Positions 26,476 to 35,836 of a stretch of 64,000 nucleotides of DNA are shown piece after piece; positions within the stretch are counted from its first letter, which is position 1, and every line of letters begins with the position of its first letter. The notes below the pieces were generated by a model that was not told the DNA's origin, did no database searches, and saw nothing but the letters and a program-made list of their open reading frames with translations. Position numbers and translations under genes: made by a program. Source of the DNA: Romboutsia hominis (lineage in GTDB: Bacteria; Bacillota; Clostridia; Peptostreptococcales; Peptostreptococcaceae); NCBI RefSeq assembly GCF_900002575.1, contig NZ_LN650648.1:2023565-2087564 (forward strand), given 5' to 3'.

Positions 26476-27516
26476 TTATTGCTTATCTATTTCATCTTCT
26501 AATGGTGCATTTTCTTTATTTTCATCTAATTTGTAGTGTGCTCTTACCTTCTCATCTATTTCTGCTATTAAATCAGGATTATCTGATAAGAATTTCTTAA
26601 CATTTTCTCTACCTTGTCCTAATTTTATATCATTATAGCTATACCAAGCTCCTGACTTTTTAACTACATCTATATCTGCTGCTATATCTAATAAATCTCC
26701 AACCTTAGATATACCTTCACCATACATTATGTCAAACTCTGTTTGCTTAAATGGTGGTGCAACTTTATTTTTAACTACTTTTACTCTTGTTCTACTTCCG
26801 ATTACTTTATCGCCTTGTTTTATACTATCTACTCTTCTAACATCAAGTCTTACAGATGAGTAGAATTTAAGCGCACGCCCACCTGTTGTTGTTTCTGGAT
26901 TTCCAAACATTATACCAACTTTTTCTCTTAATTGGTTTATAAATATTGCAACACAATTAGATTTTTTTATTGAACCTGTTAATTTTCTAAGCGCTTGAGA
27001 CATAAGTCTAGCTTGAAGACCAACGTGAGAGTCTCCCATGTCCCCTTCTATTTCAGCTCTTGGAACAAGTGCTGCAACTGAATCGACTACTATTATATCT
27101 ATAGCTCCACTTCTTATAAGTGCTTCTGCTATTTCTAGTGCTTGTTCCCCTGTATCTGGTTGAGATATTATTAAGTTATCTATGTCAACTCCTAATGCTT
27201 TTGCATATACTGGGTCAAGTGCATGTTCTGCATCTATAAATGCTGCTATTCCACCTTGTTTTTGAGCTTCTGCTACTGTGTGAAGTGCAACTGTTGTCTT
27301 ACCTGAAGATTCCGGTCCATATACTTCTATTATTCTTCCCTTTGGTAATCCACCTATACCAACTGCAATATCTAGCCCTATTGAACCTGTTGGTATAACA
27401 TCTATATTCATAGATGTAGCTTCTCCTAATTTCATTACTGACCCTTTCCCAAAGTCTTTTTCTATTTGACCTAACGCTTGGTTAAGTGCTTTTAATTTAT
27501 CTTGTTCTATACTCAT
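26476..27516 (-). CDS. recA: RecA recombinase
   Basis: A 346-residue RecA with Walker A GPESSGKT (about 66-73), the Walker B strand [12 protein letters not shown] (about 141-152), the loop-2 region [14 protein letters not shown] and the C-terminal acidic tail. It forms the nucleoprotein filament for homologous recombination and promotes LexA self-cleavage. Start ATG after AAAGGGATGGATATAA. It is preceded by a full promoter with an SOS-type operator. It sits between pgsA and rny; cinA, which often lies between pgsA and recA, is absent here. Confidence 0.98.
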   Translation of the reverse strand: MSIEQDKLKALNQALGQIEKDFGKGSVMKLGEATSMNIDVIPTGSIGLDIAVGIGGLPKGRIIEVYGPESSGKTTVALHTVAEAQKQGGIAAFIDAEHALDPVYAKALGVDIDNLIISQPDTGEQALEIAEALIRSGAIDIIVVDSVAALVPRAEIEGDMGDSHVGLQARLMSQALRKLTGSIKKSNCVAIFINQLREKVGIMFGNPETTTGGRALKFYSSVRLDVRRVDSIKQGDKVIGSRTRVKVVKNKVAPPFKQTEFDIMYGEGISKVGDLLDIAADIDVVKKSGAWYSYNDIKLGQGRENVKKFLSDNPDLIAEIDEKVRAHYKLDENKENAPLEDEIDKQ

Positions 27517-27546
27517 TTATATCCATCCCTTTCTTTCGCTTTTTAC

Positions 27547-27558
27547 AAACATTTGTTC
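27547..27558 (-). promoter_or_regulatory. LexA (SOS) box
   Basis: The minus strand reads GAACAAATGTTT, matching the GAAC-N4-GTTT/C form of the Gram-positive LexA operator. It lies directly downstream of the recA -10, where LexA would block transcription. Confidence 0.7.
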
Positions 27559-27568
27559 TGTAATATAG

Positions 27569-27597
27569 ATTATATACTAATTTTTAATTACAGTCAA
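27569..27597 (-). promoter_or_regulatory. recA promoter
   Basis: Minus strand -35 TTGACT (27592-27597), 17-base spacer, -10 TATAAT (27569-27574), followed immediately by the SOS box. Confidence 0.75.
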
Positions 27598-27787
27598 TTA
27601 ATAAAAATTTGTTTTTACATTTATATTATTTTCCTATATTAAAATTTTACCATACTAATTTTATTTATAAACCTTTATTTACATTTTTATACATTTTATA
27701 TAAAACTTATGTTTTAGTATAACTTGTATCTGTGTAAATTAATATTTACACTTTAGCTTATATTTAAAACTGTATTTTGTATAAAGT

Positions 27788-27815
27788 AAAAAGCGGGCAG
27801 TTTATGCCCACTTTT
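27788..27815 (-). terminator. terminator of the pgsA unit
   Basis: Stem AAAAGTGGGCA/TGCCCGCTTTT on the minus strand with one G.U pair and a short loop, followed by T residues. Confidence 0.8.
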
Positions 27816-27817
27816 TA

Positions 27818-28360
27818 TTATTTACTATTCATGAATAATTCTTTATTTTTATATAAGTATTCCCATCCTGAGTAAAGTGTTAGAAGTGTTGCTATTAATA
27901 TAGATATATCTCCTATCATAATTAATAGTGAATTGTTAAAGTTTGCTCCTAATAATAATACTATTATAGCTACCATTTGGCTTATAGTCTTTAACTTTCC
28001 TCCTCCACTAGCTGCTATTACTTTTCCATCAGCTGCTGCTATTGCTCTTAGTATACTTACTGTTAGCTCTCTCGCTACTATTATTATTACCATCCAACTT
28101 GCTACTAAGCCACTTTCTATCATACATATTAATGCTGATAAAACTAATAACTTATCTGCAAGTGGATCCATAAATTTCCCAAAGTCTGTAACTAGATTAT
28201 GCTTTCTTGCTATGTGTCCATCCATAGCATCTGTTATTGATGCTACTACAAATATTATACAAGCTATTAAATATTTGTTAGGTATGTTAAGTAACATTAC
28301 TATTATAAATACTGGTATTAAGAATATCCTAAATAAAGTTAATTTATTTGGTAAATTCAT
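27818..28360 (-). CDS. pgsA: CDP-diacylglycerol-glycerol-3-phosphate 3-phosphatidyltransferase
   Basis: A 180-residue membrane enzyme of the CDP-alcohol phosphatidyltransferase family. The DGxxAR...GxxxD...D motif is visible as DAMDGHIARKHNLVTDFGKFMDPLADK (about 44-70; split by KHNLVT). It makes phosphatidylglycerol phosphate for anionic phospholipids. Four or five hydrophobic helices. ATG starts directly after the rimO stop, with its ribosome site GGGAG inside rimO, so the two are coupled. Confidence 0.93.
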   Translation of the reverse strand: MNLPNKLTLFRIFLIPVFIIVMLLNIPNKYLIACIIFVVASITDAMDGHIARKHNLVTDFGKFMDPLADKLLVLSALICMIESGLVASWMVIIIVARELTVSILRAIAAADGKVIAASGGGKLKTISQMVAIIVLLLGANFNNSLLIMIGDISILIATLLTLYSGWEYLYKNKELFMNSK

Positions 28361-29683
28361 TTATAATACATCTCCCATTAAATCATATTCTAAAGCTTTA
28401 TCTATTCTTACTTTTACAAAATCCCCTACATTAAGTTGATCTTCAGATTTTACGTAAACTATACTATCTATTTCTTCTGCATCGCCTTGAGTTCTACCTA
28501 TATATACTTTATCTTCTATTTGTTCTTCTATTAAAACTTCGTAAGTGTTTCCTACTTTAGCTTCATTTAATTCTTGAGATATTTTTTGTTGTTCTAGCAT
28601 TAATTTATCTCTTCTTTGTTCTTTTATTTCTTGTTCTATGTGATTAGGTAATTTATCTGCTGGCGTATCTTCTTCTCTTGAATATGCAAATGCACCTAAT
28701 CTATCAAATTTAACTTCTTTTGCAAATTCTACAACTTCATTAAAATCTTCTTCAGTTTCACCTGGGAATCCTACTATTATAGTTGTTCTTATTGTAGCAT
28801 CTGGTATATGCTTTCTTATCATTTCTATTTTAGATAATATATCTTCTTTAGTTGTTTTTCTATTCATTAGCTTTAGTATTCTGTTACTTGCATGTTGTAT
28901 AGGCATATCAAAGTAGTTACATATATTATCATATTTTTTCATTACCATAACTAATTCTTCGCTTATTGATTCTGGGTAAGAATACATTACTCTTATCCAC
29001 TTTATGCCTTCTACTTTAGCTAATTCTTCTAGTAAAGTTGGTAACATTTCTTTGTTGTATAAATCAAATCCATACTTAGTTGTATCTTGTGCTATAACTA
29101 CTAATTCTTTAACACCTCTAGCTGCTAAATCTTTAGCCTCTTTAACTATATCTTCCATTTTTCTACTTCTATATTTACCTCTTAATTTTGGTATTATACA
29201 GTAAGTACAATGGTTGTCACAACCTTCACCTATTTTTAGGTATGCCATATGATTTGGAGTTGTAACATATCTTGGTAATTCTTCGTTGAAAGCAAATTCT
29301 ATATCATTTAAGCTAACAACTTGCTTTTCTTTTTCTAAGTCTTTTATTATTTCGTCTATTTGTTGATAACTTCCTGTACCTACTATTGCATCTATTTCAG
29401 GTATTTCTGCTTTTAATTCTTCTGAATATCTTTGTGCTAAACATCCTGTTACTATAAGTATCTTTAGATTTCCATCTACTTTGTATTGTGCTAAGTCAAG
29501 AATAGTATCTATTGATTCTTGCTTTGCTGATTCTATAAATCCACATGTATTTACAAGTATTATATCAGCCTCAGAAAAATCACCTACTAACTTATAACCT
29601 TTTCTATTTAGTATTCCCATCATTATTTCTGCATCTACTAAGTTTTTCGAACATCCTAGTGATTCTAGTGCTATCTTTAACAT
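28361..29683 (-). CDS. rimO: ribosomal protein S12 methylthiotransferase RimO
   Basis: A 440-residue radical-SAM methylthiotransferase. The N-terminal UPF0004 domain has conserved Cys (LGCSKNLVD at 9-17, NTCGF near 46, GCLAQRY near 80). The radical-SAM triad CDNHCTYC lies near 152-159, and a C-terminal TRAM domain ends the protein. LGCSKNLVDAE is typical of RimO rather than MiaB. It modifies an aspartate of ribosomal protein S12. Start ATG with AAAGGAG 8 bases upstream. Two bases downstream of mnmH and directly upstream of pgsA in one operon. Confidence 0.95.
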   Translation of the reverse strand: MLKIALESLGCSKNLVDAEIMMGILNRKGYKLVGDFSEADIILVNTCGFIESAKQESIDTILDLAQYKVDGNLKILIVTGCLAQRYSEELKAEIPEIDAIVGTGSYQQIDEIIKDLEKEKQVVSLNDIEFAFNEELPRYVTTPNHMAYLKIGEGCDNHCTYCIIPKLRGKYRSRKMEDIVKEAKDLAARGVKELVVIAQDTTKYGFDLYNKEMLPTLLEELAKVEGIKWIRVMYSYPESISEELVMVMKKYDNICNYFDMPIQHASNRILKLMNRKTTKEDILSKIEMIRKHIPDATIRTTIIVGFPGETEEDFNEVVEFAKEVKFDRLGAFAYSREEDTPADKLPNHIEQEIKEQRRDKLMLEQQKISQELNEAKVGNTYEVLIEEQIEDKVYIGRTQGDAEEIDSIVYVKSEDQLNVGDFVKVRIDKALEYDLMGDVL

Positions 29684-29685
29684 CT

Positions 29686-30741
29686 TTATTGCTCCTTTTT
29701 GGCCTTCTCGTGATATTTTATGCTTTCATTTAGTCCTTTAGTCATATCATCAAAGTTTATAACTTGATTATATTTATACTTATCAACCGAATGCATATAT
29801 AAAGGGTCATAATACTCTACTAAATATCTTTCTACTAATTCCTCGTATTTTCCTTCATCTAATAGATTAATATATTCATCTACTCTCTTATGACCTAATC
29901 TTTTTCTAAATTTATTTATACAATCTTTTAAAGTTTGTATGTTTTCTTCTTTATTTTTTTGATTATGTATATAATCTCTACATAATCTTTTAACTCTATT
30001 TTCAGTACTACATTCTAATAATATATGATGACCATCTCTTATAATAGCATCATATATTTCATTAGGTACACAAACATGACCTACTCTTTTACTTTCACTT
30101 TCTATAAATATATAATCTGAGTTTGAGTAAAATAATTCTTCAAATATTTTAGTTTCGAATTTCTTTTGACTTGGTGGTTTTTGGTCAAATGTTATAAATC
30201 CAAATGTAGAACCACTATTTTTAGCTATTCCTTCTAGATCTATATTGTCTATGTTATTTTCTTCTAACATTTTAAGTAAGTCGGTTTTTCCGACTCCCGT
30301 AAGTCCATGAACTACTATAAATTCTTTTGTATTCATTATATTTCTTAGATAATCTAATACATAATTTCTATAAGATTTATATCCACCTTCTAATTGGTAT
30401 ACATTTATGCCTAGAGAAGAAACTAAGTTAACTACCGATCCACTTCTCATTCCTCCTCTAGCACAATAAACTACTACATTGTCATGATTTTTTGCAGCTT
30501 CTAATACATTAAGATATATATCTTTTAATTTATATCCAACATAATCAAATCCTATTTTTATAGCTTCATGTTTTCCTTGCATTTTATATATAGTACCTAC
30601 TTCATTATGTTCATTGTCTTTAAATAATGGCATGCTAAATGCATCTAATATATTATCTTCTTCATGCTCTGATTCAGTTCTTACATCTATAAAAACTACA
30701 TTTTCCAACTTAAGTGCGTCTTCTATTTTTATTGTCTTCAA
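29686..30741 (-). CDS. mnmH: tRNA 2-selenouridine synthase
   Basis: A 351-residue protein with an N-terminal rhodanese domain (about 1-135; active-site loop CARGGMRSG near 94-102) and a P-loop domain (GLTGVGKTD near 145-153). This is the MnmH/SelU/YbbB architecture that swaps sulfur for selenium at tRNA wobble 2-thiouridine using selenophosphate, with geranylation activity also known. Start TTG 30741, two bases after the ftsK stop, with GAAGGTGAG overlapping the end of ftsK, so it is translationally linked. Its presence suggests a selD gene elsewhere in the genome. Confidence 0.92.
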   Translation of the reverse strand: MKTIKIEDALKLENVVFIDVRTESEHEEDNILDAFSMPLFKDNEHNEVGTIYKMQGKHEAIKIGFDYVGYKLKDIYLNVLEAAKNHDNVVVYCARGGMRSGSVVNLVSSLGINVYQLEGGYKSYRNYVLDYLRNIMNTKEFIVVHGLTGVGKTDLLKMLEENNIDNIDLEGIAKNSGSTFGFITFDQKPPSQKKFETKIFEELFYSNSDYIFIESESKRVGHVCVPNEIYDAIIRDGHHILLECSTENRVKRLCRDYIHNQKNKEENIQTLKDCINKFRKRLGHKRVDEYINLLDEGKYEELVERYLVEYYDPLYMHSVDKYKYNQVINFDDMTKGLNESIKYHEKAKKEQ

Positions 30742-30743
30742 TT

Positions 30744-33137
30744 TTACTCACCTTCTAAATTTTGTAAGTCTTGTTTACTTATTAATACTTTTCTTGGTTT
30801 ACTTCCTTCGCTTGGTCCAACTATACCTCTTTCTTCCATAGAATCTATAAGTCTTGCCGCTCTATTAAATCCTATTTTAAACTTTCTTTGTAACATAGAT
30901 GATGAACCTTGTCCACTTTCAACTATAAATTCTATAGCTTCACTTAATAATTCATCTTCATCACTTGATTTTGCTATATTAGCTTTTGATATAGTCTCCA
31001 TTATATCTTCTTCGTACTTTACTTCGTTACCACTAACTTGTGATTTTACAAAGTCTATAACTCTTTCAGATTCACCTTCTGATATAAACGCACCTTGAAG
31101 TCTAACAGGTTTTGCTGCTCCTAATGGATAGAATAACATATCACCTTTACCTAATAGTTTTTCAGCTCCACCCATATCAAGAATTGTTCTTGAGTCTGTT
31201 TGTGATGAAACAGCAAATGCTATTCTAGATGGTATGTTAGCTTTTATAACTCCTGTTATAACGTCAACAGATGGTCTTTGTGTTGCTACTATTAAGTGCA
31301 TTCCAGCTGCTCTTGCCATCTGTGCTAATCTACATATATAATCTTCAACATCATTTGAACTTACCATCATTAAGTCTGCAAGTTCGTCTATTATTATTAC
31401 TATCTTAGGGAGTTTTTCTTCTGCCTTTTGATTGTAACTTGTTATATCTTTTACTTGTGCTCCTGCAAATAACTTGTATCTTCTATTCATTTCTGTTACT
31501 GCCCAGTTAAGTGCATTAGCAGCTTTTTTAGGATCTGTAACTACTGGTATAAGTAGGTGTGGTATCCCATTATAGTTTGCAAGTTCAACTACTTTAGGGT
31601 CTATAAGTAATAACTTTACTTCATCAGGCTTTGCTTTATAAAGTATACTACTTATTAGTGTATTTACACATACACTTTTTCCTGAACCTGTTGATCCTGC
31701 TATTAACATATGAGGCATTTTTCCTATATCTGCTATTACAGTTTTTCCTGCTATATCTTTACCTAGTGCCATAGCAAGTGGAGATTCAAAGTTTCTAAAT
31801 TCTTCACTTTCTAATACTTCACGAATTCCTACCATTTGTGCATTTTCATTTGGCACTTCTATACCTATTGCACTTTTACCTGGTATTGGAGCTTCCATTC
31901 TTATACTTTTAGCAGCTAAGCTTAGTGCTATATCATCTGTTAGATTTACTATTTTACTAACCTTAACTCCTGGGCTTGGCTGTATTTCATATCTAGTTAT
32001 AGTAGGTCCTACTGTAACTTGATTAACCTTTGCTTCAACTCCAAAATCAGATAAAGTCTTTTCTAAAAGAGATGCATTTTTAAGTACTTTTTTTCTTCCT
32101 CCGTCATCACTTTTTTTATCTATTTTGTTTAAAAGGTTAAAGCTTGGCATTTTATAGTTTTCATAACTCATATTTGAAGCTACATTTATATCTTGAGTTT
32201 TCTCCATATCGGAATTGAATGTTTTAGATGTTTTTATAGGTTGTTCCTTTACATCTTCTACAACTCCTGTTTTAAAGCTTTGTAATTCCTTTATTGTATC
32301 TAATTCTGGCATATTTTGAGTACCTTCTAATATTTCTAGGTATTCATCTTCTGCCTTATTAAACCCAACTATTTTTATAGTTTTATCTCCTATATCATCT
32401 TCGTCTTGGTCTATTACATATTCTTCCTCTTCTTTAGAGTTTTTAGACATAAAGCCTTTAAATAGACCTTTTTTATCAACCATAGTTTCTTCATCTACTT
32501 CTTCTGTCATCATATCTATTGCTGATTTTTTCATATTAGATACTTTTTCTTTTAAGTTTAGGTTTCCATTTTTAGCACTTGATGATTTTGCTTTTATGTT
32601 TAATATTAAATCTTTAACTGATATGTTAAAGATAAATAATATAGTCATTACAAGTGCAAATATACTTATCATCCATCCACCAGTTAATCCAAACATTTTA
32701 ACGATATAGTAAGTTATAGTGGTAGATACAAGTCCACTTCCTTCTCCACTTACCCCCATATCCATAACGCCTTTAATCATGTCTGAGCTTAAAGGAGAAT
32801 CTACAGGCAAACTTTTTGCATTTAATAATCCATAGAATATAAACATAAATAATATTACTACATAGTATGTTTTAGTATTTTTTAATCTATATATATATTC
32901 GTTGCCTTCAAAGAATCCAAGTATCCCTATAATAATTACTATAAATGGTATTATTACAGAAAGAGAACCAAATAATCCTTTAAATAAAGATTGCATCATA
33001 GATCCTATAAATCCCATTGAACTTGAATTTAAACTATATAATAAAAATATACCTATAAATATAGTTACCAAATTATGATATTCCTGATTAAAGCTTAATT
33101 TCTTTTCTTTTTTCTTGCTTTTTTTCTTTTTAGCCAC
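30744..33137 (-). CDS. ftsK: FtsK/SpoIIIE-family DNA translocase
   Basis: A 797-residue protein: a Lys-rich start, four membrane helices (about 25-185), a charged linker to about 330, then the motor. Walker [10 protein letters not shown] lies near 480 and Walker [14 protein letters not shown] near 585. A C-terminal gamma winged-helix domain (about 730-790; [22 protein letters not shown]) reads KOPS/SRS-type orientation signals. It pumps chromosome DNA across the division or sporulation septum. Start GTG 33137 five bases after AGGTGAG. First gene of the ftsK-mnmH-rimO-pgsA unit. Whether it is the SpoIIIE or the SftA/FtsK role cannot be told, though the membrane domain favours SpoIIIE-like. Confidence 0.95.
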   Translation of the reverse strand: MAKKKKSKKKEKKLSFNQEYHNLVTIFIGIFLLYSLNSSSMGFIGSMMQSLFKGLFGSLSVIIPFIVIIIGILGFFEGNEYIYRLKNTKTYYVVILFMFIFYGLLNAKSLPVDSPLSSDMIKGVMDMGVSGEGSGLVSTTITYYIVKMFGLTGGWMISIFALVMTILFIFNISVKDLILNIKAKSSSAKNGNLNLKEKVSNMKKSAIDMMTEEVDEETMVDKKGLFKGFMSKNSKEEEEYVIDQDEDDIGDKTIKIVGFNKAEDEYLEILEGTQNMPELDTIKELQSFKTGVVEDVKEQPIKTSKTFNSDMEKTQDINVASNMSYENYKMPSFNLLNKIDKKSDDGGRKKVLKNASLLEKTLSDFGVEAKVNQVTVGPTITRYEIQPSPGVKVSKIVNLTDDIALSLAAKSIRMEAPIPGKSAIGIEVPNENAQMVGIREVLESEEFRNFESPLAMALGKDIAGKTVIADIGKMPHMLIAGSTGSGKSVCVNTLISSILYKAKPDEVKLLLIDPKVVELANYNGIPHLLIPVVTDPKKAANALNWAVTEMNRRYKLFAGAQVKDITSYNQKAEEKLPKIVIIIDELADLMMVSSNDVEDYICRLAQMARAAGMHLIVATQRPSVDVITGVIKANIPSRIAFAVSSQTDSRTILDMGGAEKLLGKGDMLFYPLGAAKPVRLQGAFISEGESERVIDFVKSQVSGNEVKYEEDIMETISKANIAKSSDEDELLSEAIEFIVESGQGSSSMLQRKFKIGFNRAARLIDSMEERGIVGPSEGSKPRKVLISKQDLQNLEGE

Positions 33138-33176
33138 TCATCTCACCTCTTATCTTACTTTAAGTATATCATAGCA

Positions 33177-33208
33177 AAAAGTGTTAATGCCTTAACACTA
33201 ACACTTTT
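33177..33208 (-). terminator. terminator of the ClpP-like gene
   Basis: Stem AAAAGTGTTA/TAACACTTTT with an alternative inner hairpin GTGTTAA/TTAACAC. A T run follows on the minus strand. Confidence 0.7.
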
Positions 33209-33254
33209 ATTTTATCATTTAATTATATCATACAACATATATTTATAACAATTT

Positions 33255-34043
33255 TTATTTATCTTGATTCTTTTCATCTTCTTTTATAAGTTCTTTTAAC
33301 TTACTTAATGCTTCTTTTAATCCTCCAACTTCATTTATAAGCCCAACATCTACAGCTTCTTTTCCTATTAATACACTTCCAACGTCATTTACAAGTTCGT
33401 CTTTTGAGTGCATTATCCTGTCTAATTCATCTCTATCTATATTAGAAGTTCTAGTTATGAAATTACTTATTCTTTCTTGCATTTTTTTAAAGTATTCAAA
33501 AGTTTCATTTACTCCTATTACAAGTCCGTTAGTTCTTATAGGATGAACTATCATGGTAGCAGTTGGTGCTATAAATGAATAGTCTCCTGCAGTTGCAAGA
33601 GGAACTCCTATACTATGACTTCCTCCAAGTACTAATGTTACTACTTTTTTAGAGATGCTATTTAAAAGTTCTGCTATAGCAAGACCTGCTTCTACATCTC
33701 CTCCTACTGTATTTAATATGACAAGTATGCCTTTAGTATCTGCATTTTCTTCTACTGAATAAAGCATTGGTATTATATGTTCATATTTAGTTGATTTTTT
33801 TTGAGGATTTCCTACGTAGTGACCTTCTATCTCTCCTATTATAGTTATACATTGTATATCTTTTTTAGGCTGTGGTGGCATATCAGGCACACCCATTTGT
33901 TTTATGTTTTGTATATCTTTAGTTTCATTTACTGGATTTTCTTCATTTTCATTTTTTATTTGTAATGTACTTTTTTCTCTACCTCTATCACGGCTAAATT
34001 CTATATGATTATTGTAGTTAATGTTATCTTCATAATATCTCAT
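33255..34043 (-). CDS. ClpP-class serine protease, TepA-like
   Basis: A 262-residue protein. A poorly ordered N-terminus (about 1-65) precedes a ClpP/crotonase fold. GSHSIGVPLATAG (about 140-152) carries the nucleophile serine and HPIRTNG (about 168-174) the likely histidine, with NTVGGDVEAG as the oxyanion strand. It resembles TepA/YmfB, encoded next to spoIIIE in Bacillus. An in-frame ATG at 34076 has no ribosome site, while ATG 34043 follows GAGAGGAG by about 10 bases. Cytosolic, non-ATPase-coupled protease. Substrate unknown. Confidence 0.85.
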   Translation of the reverse strand: MRYYEDNINYNNHIEFSRDRGREKSTLQIKNENEENPVNETKDIQNIKQMGVPDMPPQPKKDIQCITIIGEIEGHYVGNPQKKSTKYEHIIPMLYSVEENADTKGILVILNTVGGDVEAGLAIAELLNSISKKVVTLVLGGSHSIGVPLATAGDYSFIAPTATMIVHPIRTNGLVIGVNETFEYFKKMQERISNFITRTSNIDRDELDRIMHSKDELVNDVGSVLIGKEAVDVGLINEVGGLKEALSKLKELIKEDEKNQDK

Positions 34044-34196
34044 GTATGTAATACTCCTCTCAAACTCTGCTTTCATGTTATTTTATCCAAATATATACAA
34101 AAAATTCTTTGAATGCTAAGTTTTAAAGTATTACATTTTTATTATATCTTTTAATTATTTTAATAGAATTTTTGATTTATTACATACTTTACTTAA

Positions 34197-35411
34197 TTAA
34201 TTTAAGTGAAATTCATTATGAATTGCATGCACTGACTTTGATATATCATTACTATCTACTAAACAAGATATTGTCATACTAGAATCAGATGTTTGAAGTA
34301 ATGGTATATTTTCTTTTGATAAAGCTTTTACTAATCTTGACATAACTCCTGGTATGCCATTTATCTTAGCACCTATTAAAGTTACTTTTGCACAATTTTT
34401 TCTTATGGAATATTCTATATTTGATTTTTTAAGTATATTTTCAAGTTGTTCTATATACTCTTCTTCTACTACAAATGCTTTTTCTTCTATAAAAAAGTTT
34501 ATCATATCTATACTTATGTTTTCTTTTTCTATATCATTTAATATATTTGTAAAATCATCTTCACTTGCTTTTATTTTAACTTGTGCTACTTTATCCTTGT
34601 GAGCTACAGCTGTCATTAGGCTATTTTTTACTTCATACTCCATATATTCCCTTTGGCACTCTGTACATATTCTAGTTCCTGCAAACTCTGGATTTAATGT
34701 ATTTTTTATTGAAAGTGTTATATTTGCACTCCTTGCAAGAGATACTGCTCTTGGATGTATAACTTTAGCTCCTTTTTCTGCCATTTGAAATACTTCTTCA
34801 TAATCTATACAATCTAATACCTTAGCATCAGGTTCTATTCTTGGGTCTGCTGTCATTATTCCATCTACATCTGTATATATCTCAACCCTAGAACAATTTA
34901 ATGCTTTGCCTATTGCAACAGCCGATGTATCACTACCCCCTCTTCCTAGTGTTGTTATTTCTCCATCTTCTGTTTTACCTTGGAATCCAGCTATTACTAC
35001 TACATTGTTATCATTTAACTCTTTTAATATTCTTTCTGTATTTATATCTAATATTTTTGCATCTGAAAAATTATTAGTTGTTATTATTCCAGCTTGATAT
35101 CCTGTCAAGAAAGTAGCCTTTATATTTCTAACCTGTAACATGTTTGTAAGTACAGTTCCTGATATTATTTCGCCACAGCTCATTATCATATCTAGTTCTC
35201 TTTTGTTTGGTTGATCGTTTATTTCACTTAATAAAGAAATTAATGTATCTGTTGCATATGGTGAACCCTTTCTTCCCATAGCTGATACTACTACAACTAG
35301 CTTTAAATCCTTATAAGTTTCTTTATATGCTTTTATTATTTTGCATACCTCATTCATTTTTTCGTAAGATCCAACTGATGTACCACCAAATTTTTGAACT
35401 AAGATTTCCAT
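34197..35411 (-). CDS. aspartate kinase
   Basis: A 404-residue aspartokinase, the first step of the lysine/threonine/methionine and diaminopimelate pathway. The N-terminal kinase motif VQKFGGTSVGS (about 5-15), TLGRGGSDTSA (about 154-164) and YTDVDGIMTADPR (about 178-190) are intact. The C-terminus carries two ACT domains for amino-acid feedback (about 265-404). In Bacillus dapG lies in the same sporulation-associated region, so this is probably the dapG-type isozyme. Start ATG after AGGGGGGC, nine bases after ylmC. No lysine riboswitch is possible in that gap. Confidence 0.92.
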   Translation of the reverse strand: MEILVQKFGGTSVGSYEKMNEVCKIIKAYKETYKDLKLVVVVSAMGRKGSPYATDTLISLLSEINDQPNKRELDMIMSCGEIISGTVLTNMLQVRNIKATFLTGYQAGIITTNNFSDAKILDINTERILKELNDNNVVVIAGFQGKTEDGEITTLGRGGSDTSAVAIGKALNCSRVEIYTDVDGIMTADPRIEPDAKVLDCIDYEEVFQMAEKGAKVIHPRAVSLARSANITLSIKNTLNPEFAGTRICTECQREYMEYEVKNSLMTAVAHKDKVAQVKIKASEDDFTNILNDIEKENISIDMINFFIEEKAFVVEEEYIEQLENILKKSNIEYSIRKNCAKVTLIGAKINGIPGVMSRLVKALSKENIPLLQTSDSSMTISCLVDSNDISKSVHAIHNEFHLN

Positions 35412-35420
35412 AATGCCCCC

Positions 35421-35666
35421 CTAGTATATTCCGTCATATTCAATTATTATCATATCATTTCCTATTTTTCTAACATTTCTCCAAGGTACTTCAAGTACTG
35501 ATTTATCCTTTCTAATACCAAAGAATCCTTTTTCCCTTGGTATTAATAATGCTAGTATCTCTCCTGTAGTTTCATCTATTATCATGTCACACTCTCCAAT
35601 TACACCTAATCTTTCTCCTGTAACTAGATTTACTATTTCTTTACCTGCTATTTCAGATAAATTCAT
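35421..35666 (-). CDS. YlmC/YmxH-family PRC-barrel sporulation protein
   Basis: An 81-residue beta-barrel protein (MNLSEIAGKEIVNLVTGERLG... VPWRNVRKIGNDMIIIEYDG) of the YlmC/YmxH family, found in spore formers next to the M16 peptidase and dapG genes. Molecular role unknown. Start ATG after a strong GGGGGG site. Nine bases before the aspartokinase start, so co-transcribed with it. Confidence 0.88.
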   Translation of the reverse strand: MNLSEIAGKEIVNLVTGERLGVIGECDMIIDETTGEILALLIPREKGFFGIRKDKSVLEVPWRNVRKIGNDMIIIEYDGIY

Positions 35667-35836
35667 GTTTATCCCCCCATTTTTTCTTTTATAGTAAAAT
35701 ATCTCAAAGCATTTTGTAATATAAAAGTAAGTTAAATATTAGTTCACTTTTATATGATTATATTTACCTTAATTTTTATATTAATTTTAATCAACTTTGA
35801 GATATTCTTCATTCGTTTATTTTATTGTTTAAAGTA

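Larger units (their letters stand above)
27517..27817. other. recA upstream region
   Basis: These 301 bases between recA and pgsA hold the recA promoter and SOS box (about 27547-27597) and the pgsA terminator (27788-27815). The middle, about 27600-27785, is A+T-rich with no frame or motif that I can support. Confidence 0.5.

Noticed and set aside
26464-26502. 12-codon rightward frame ([12 protein letters not shown]) after a perfect AGGAGG, antisense to the end of recA
   Set aside because: Too short to support, overlaps recA coding sequence, and the purine-rich site falls beside the rny promoter, so chance is likely. I saw no toxin-like pattern beyond hydrophobicity.
27933-28439. 168-codon rightward frame opposite pgsA and the end of rimO
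   Set aside because: Low-complexity Ile/Thr/Asn product caused by codon bias of the true leftward genes.
35412-35420. Lysine riboswitch before the aspartokinase gene
   Set aside because: Only nine bases separate it from ylmC, and nothing resembling an L-box lies upstream of ylmC either.
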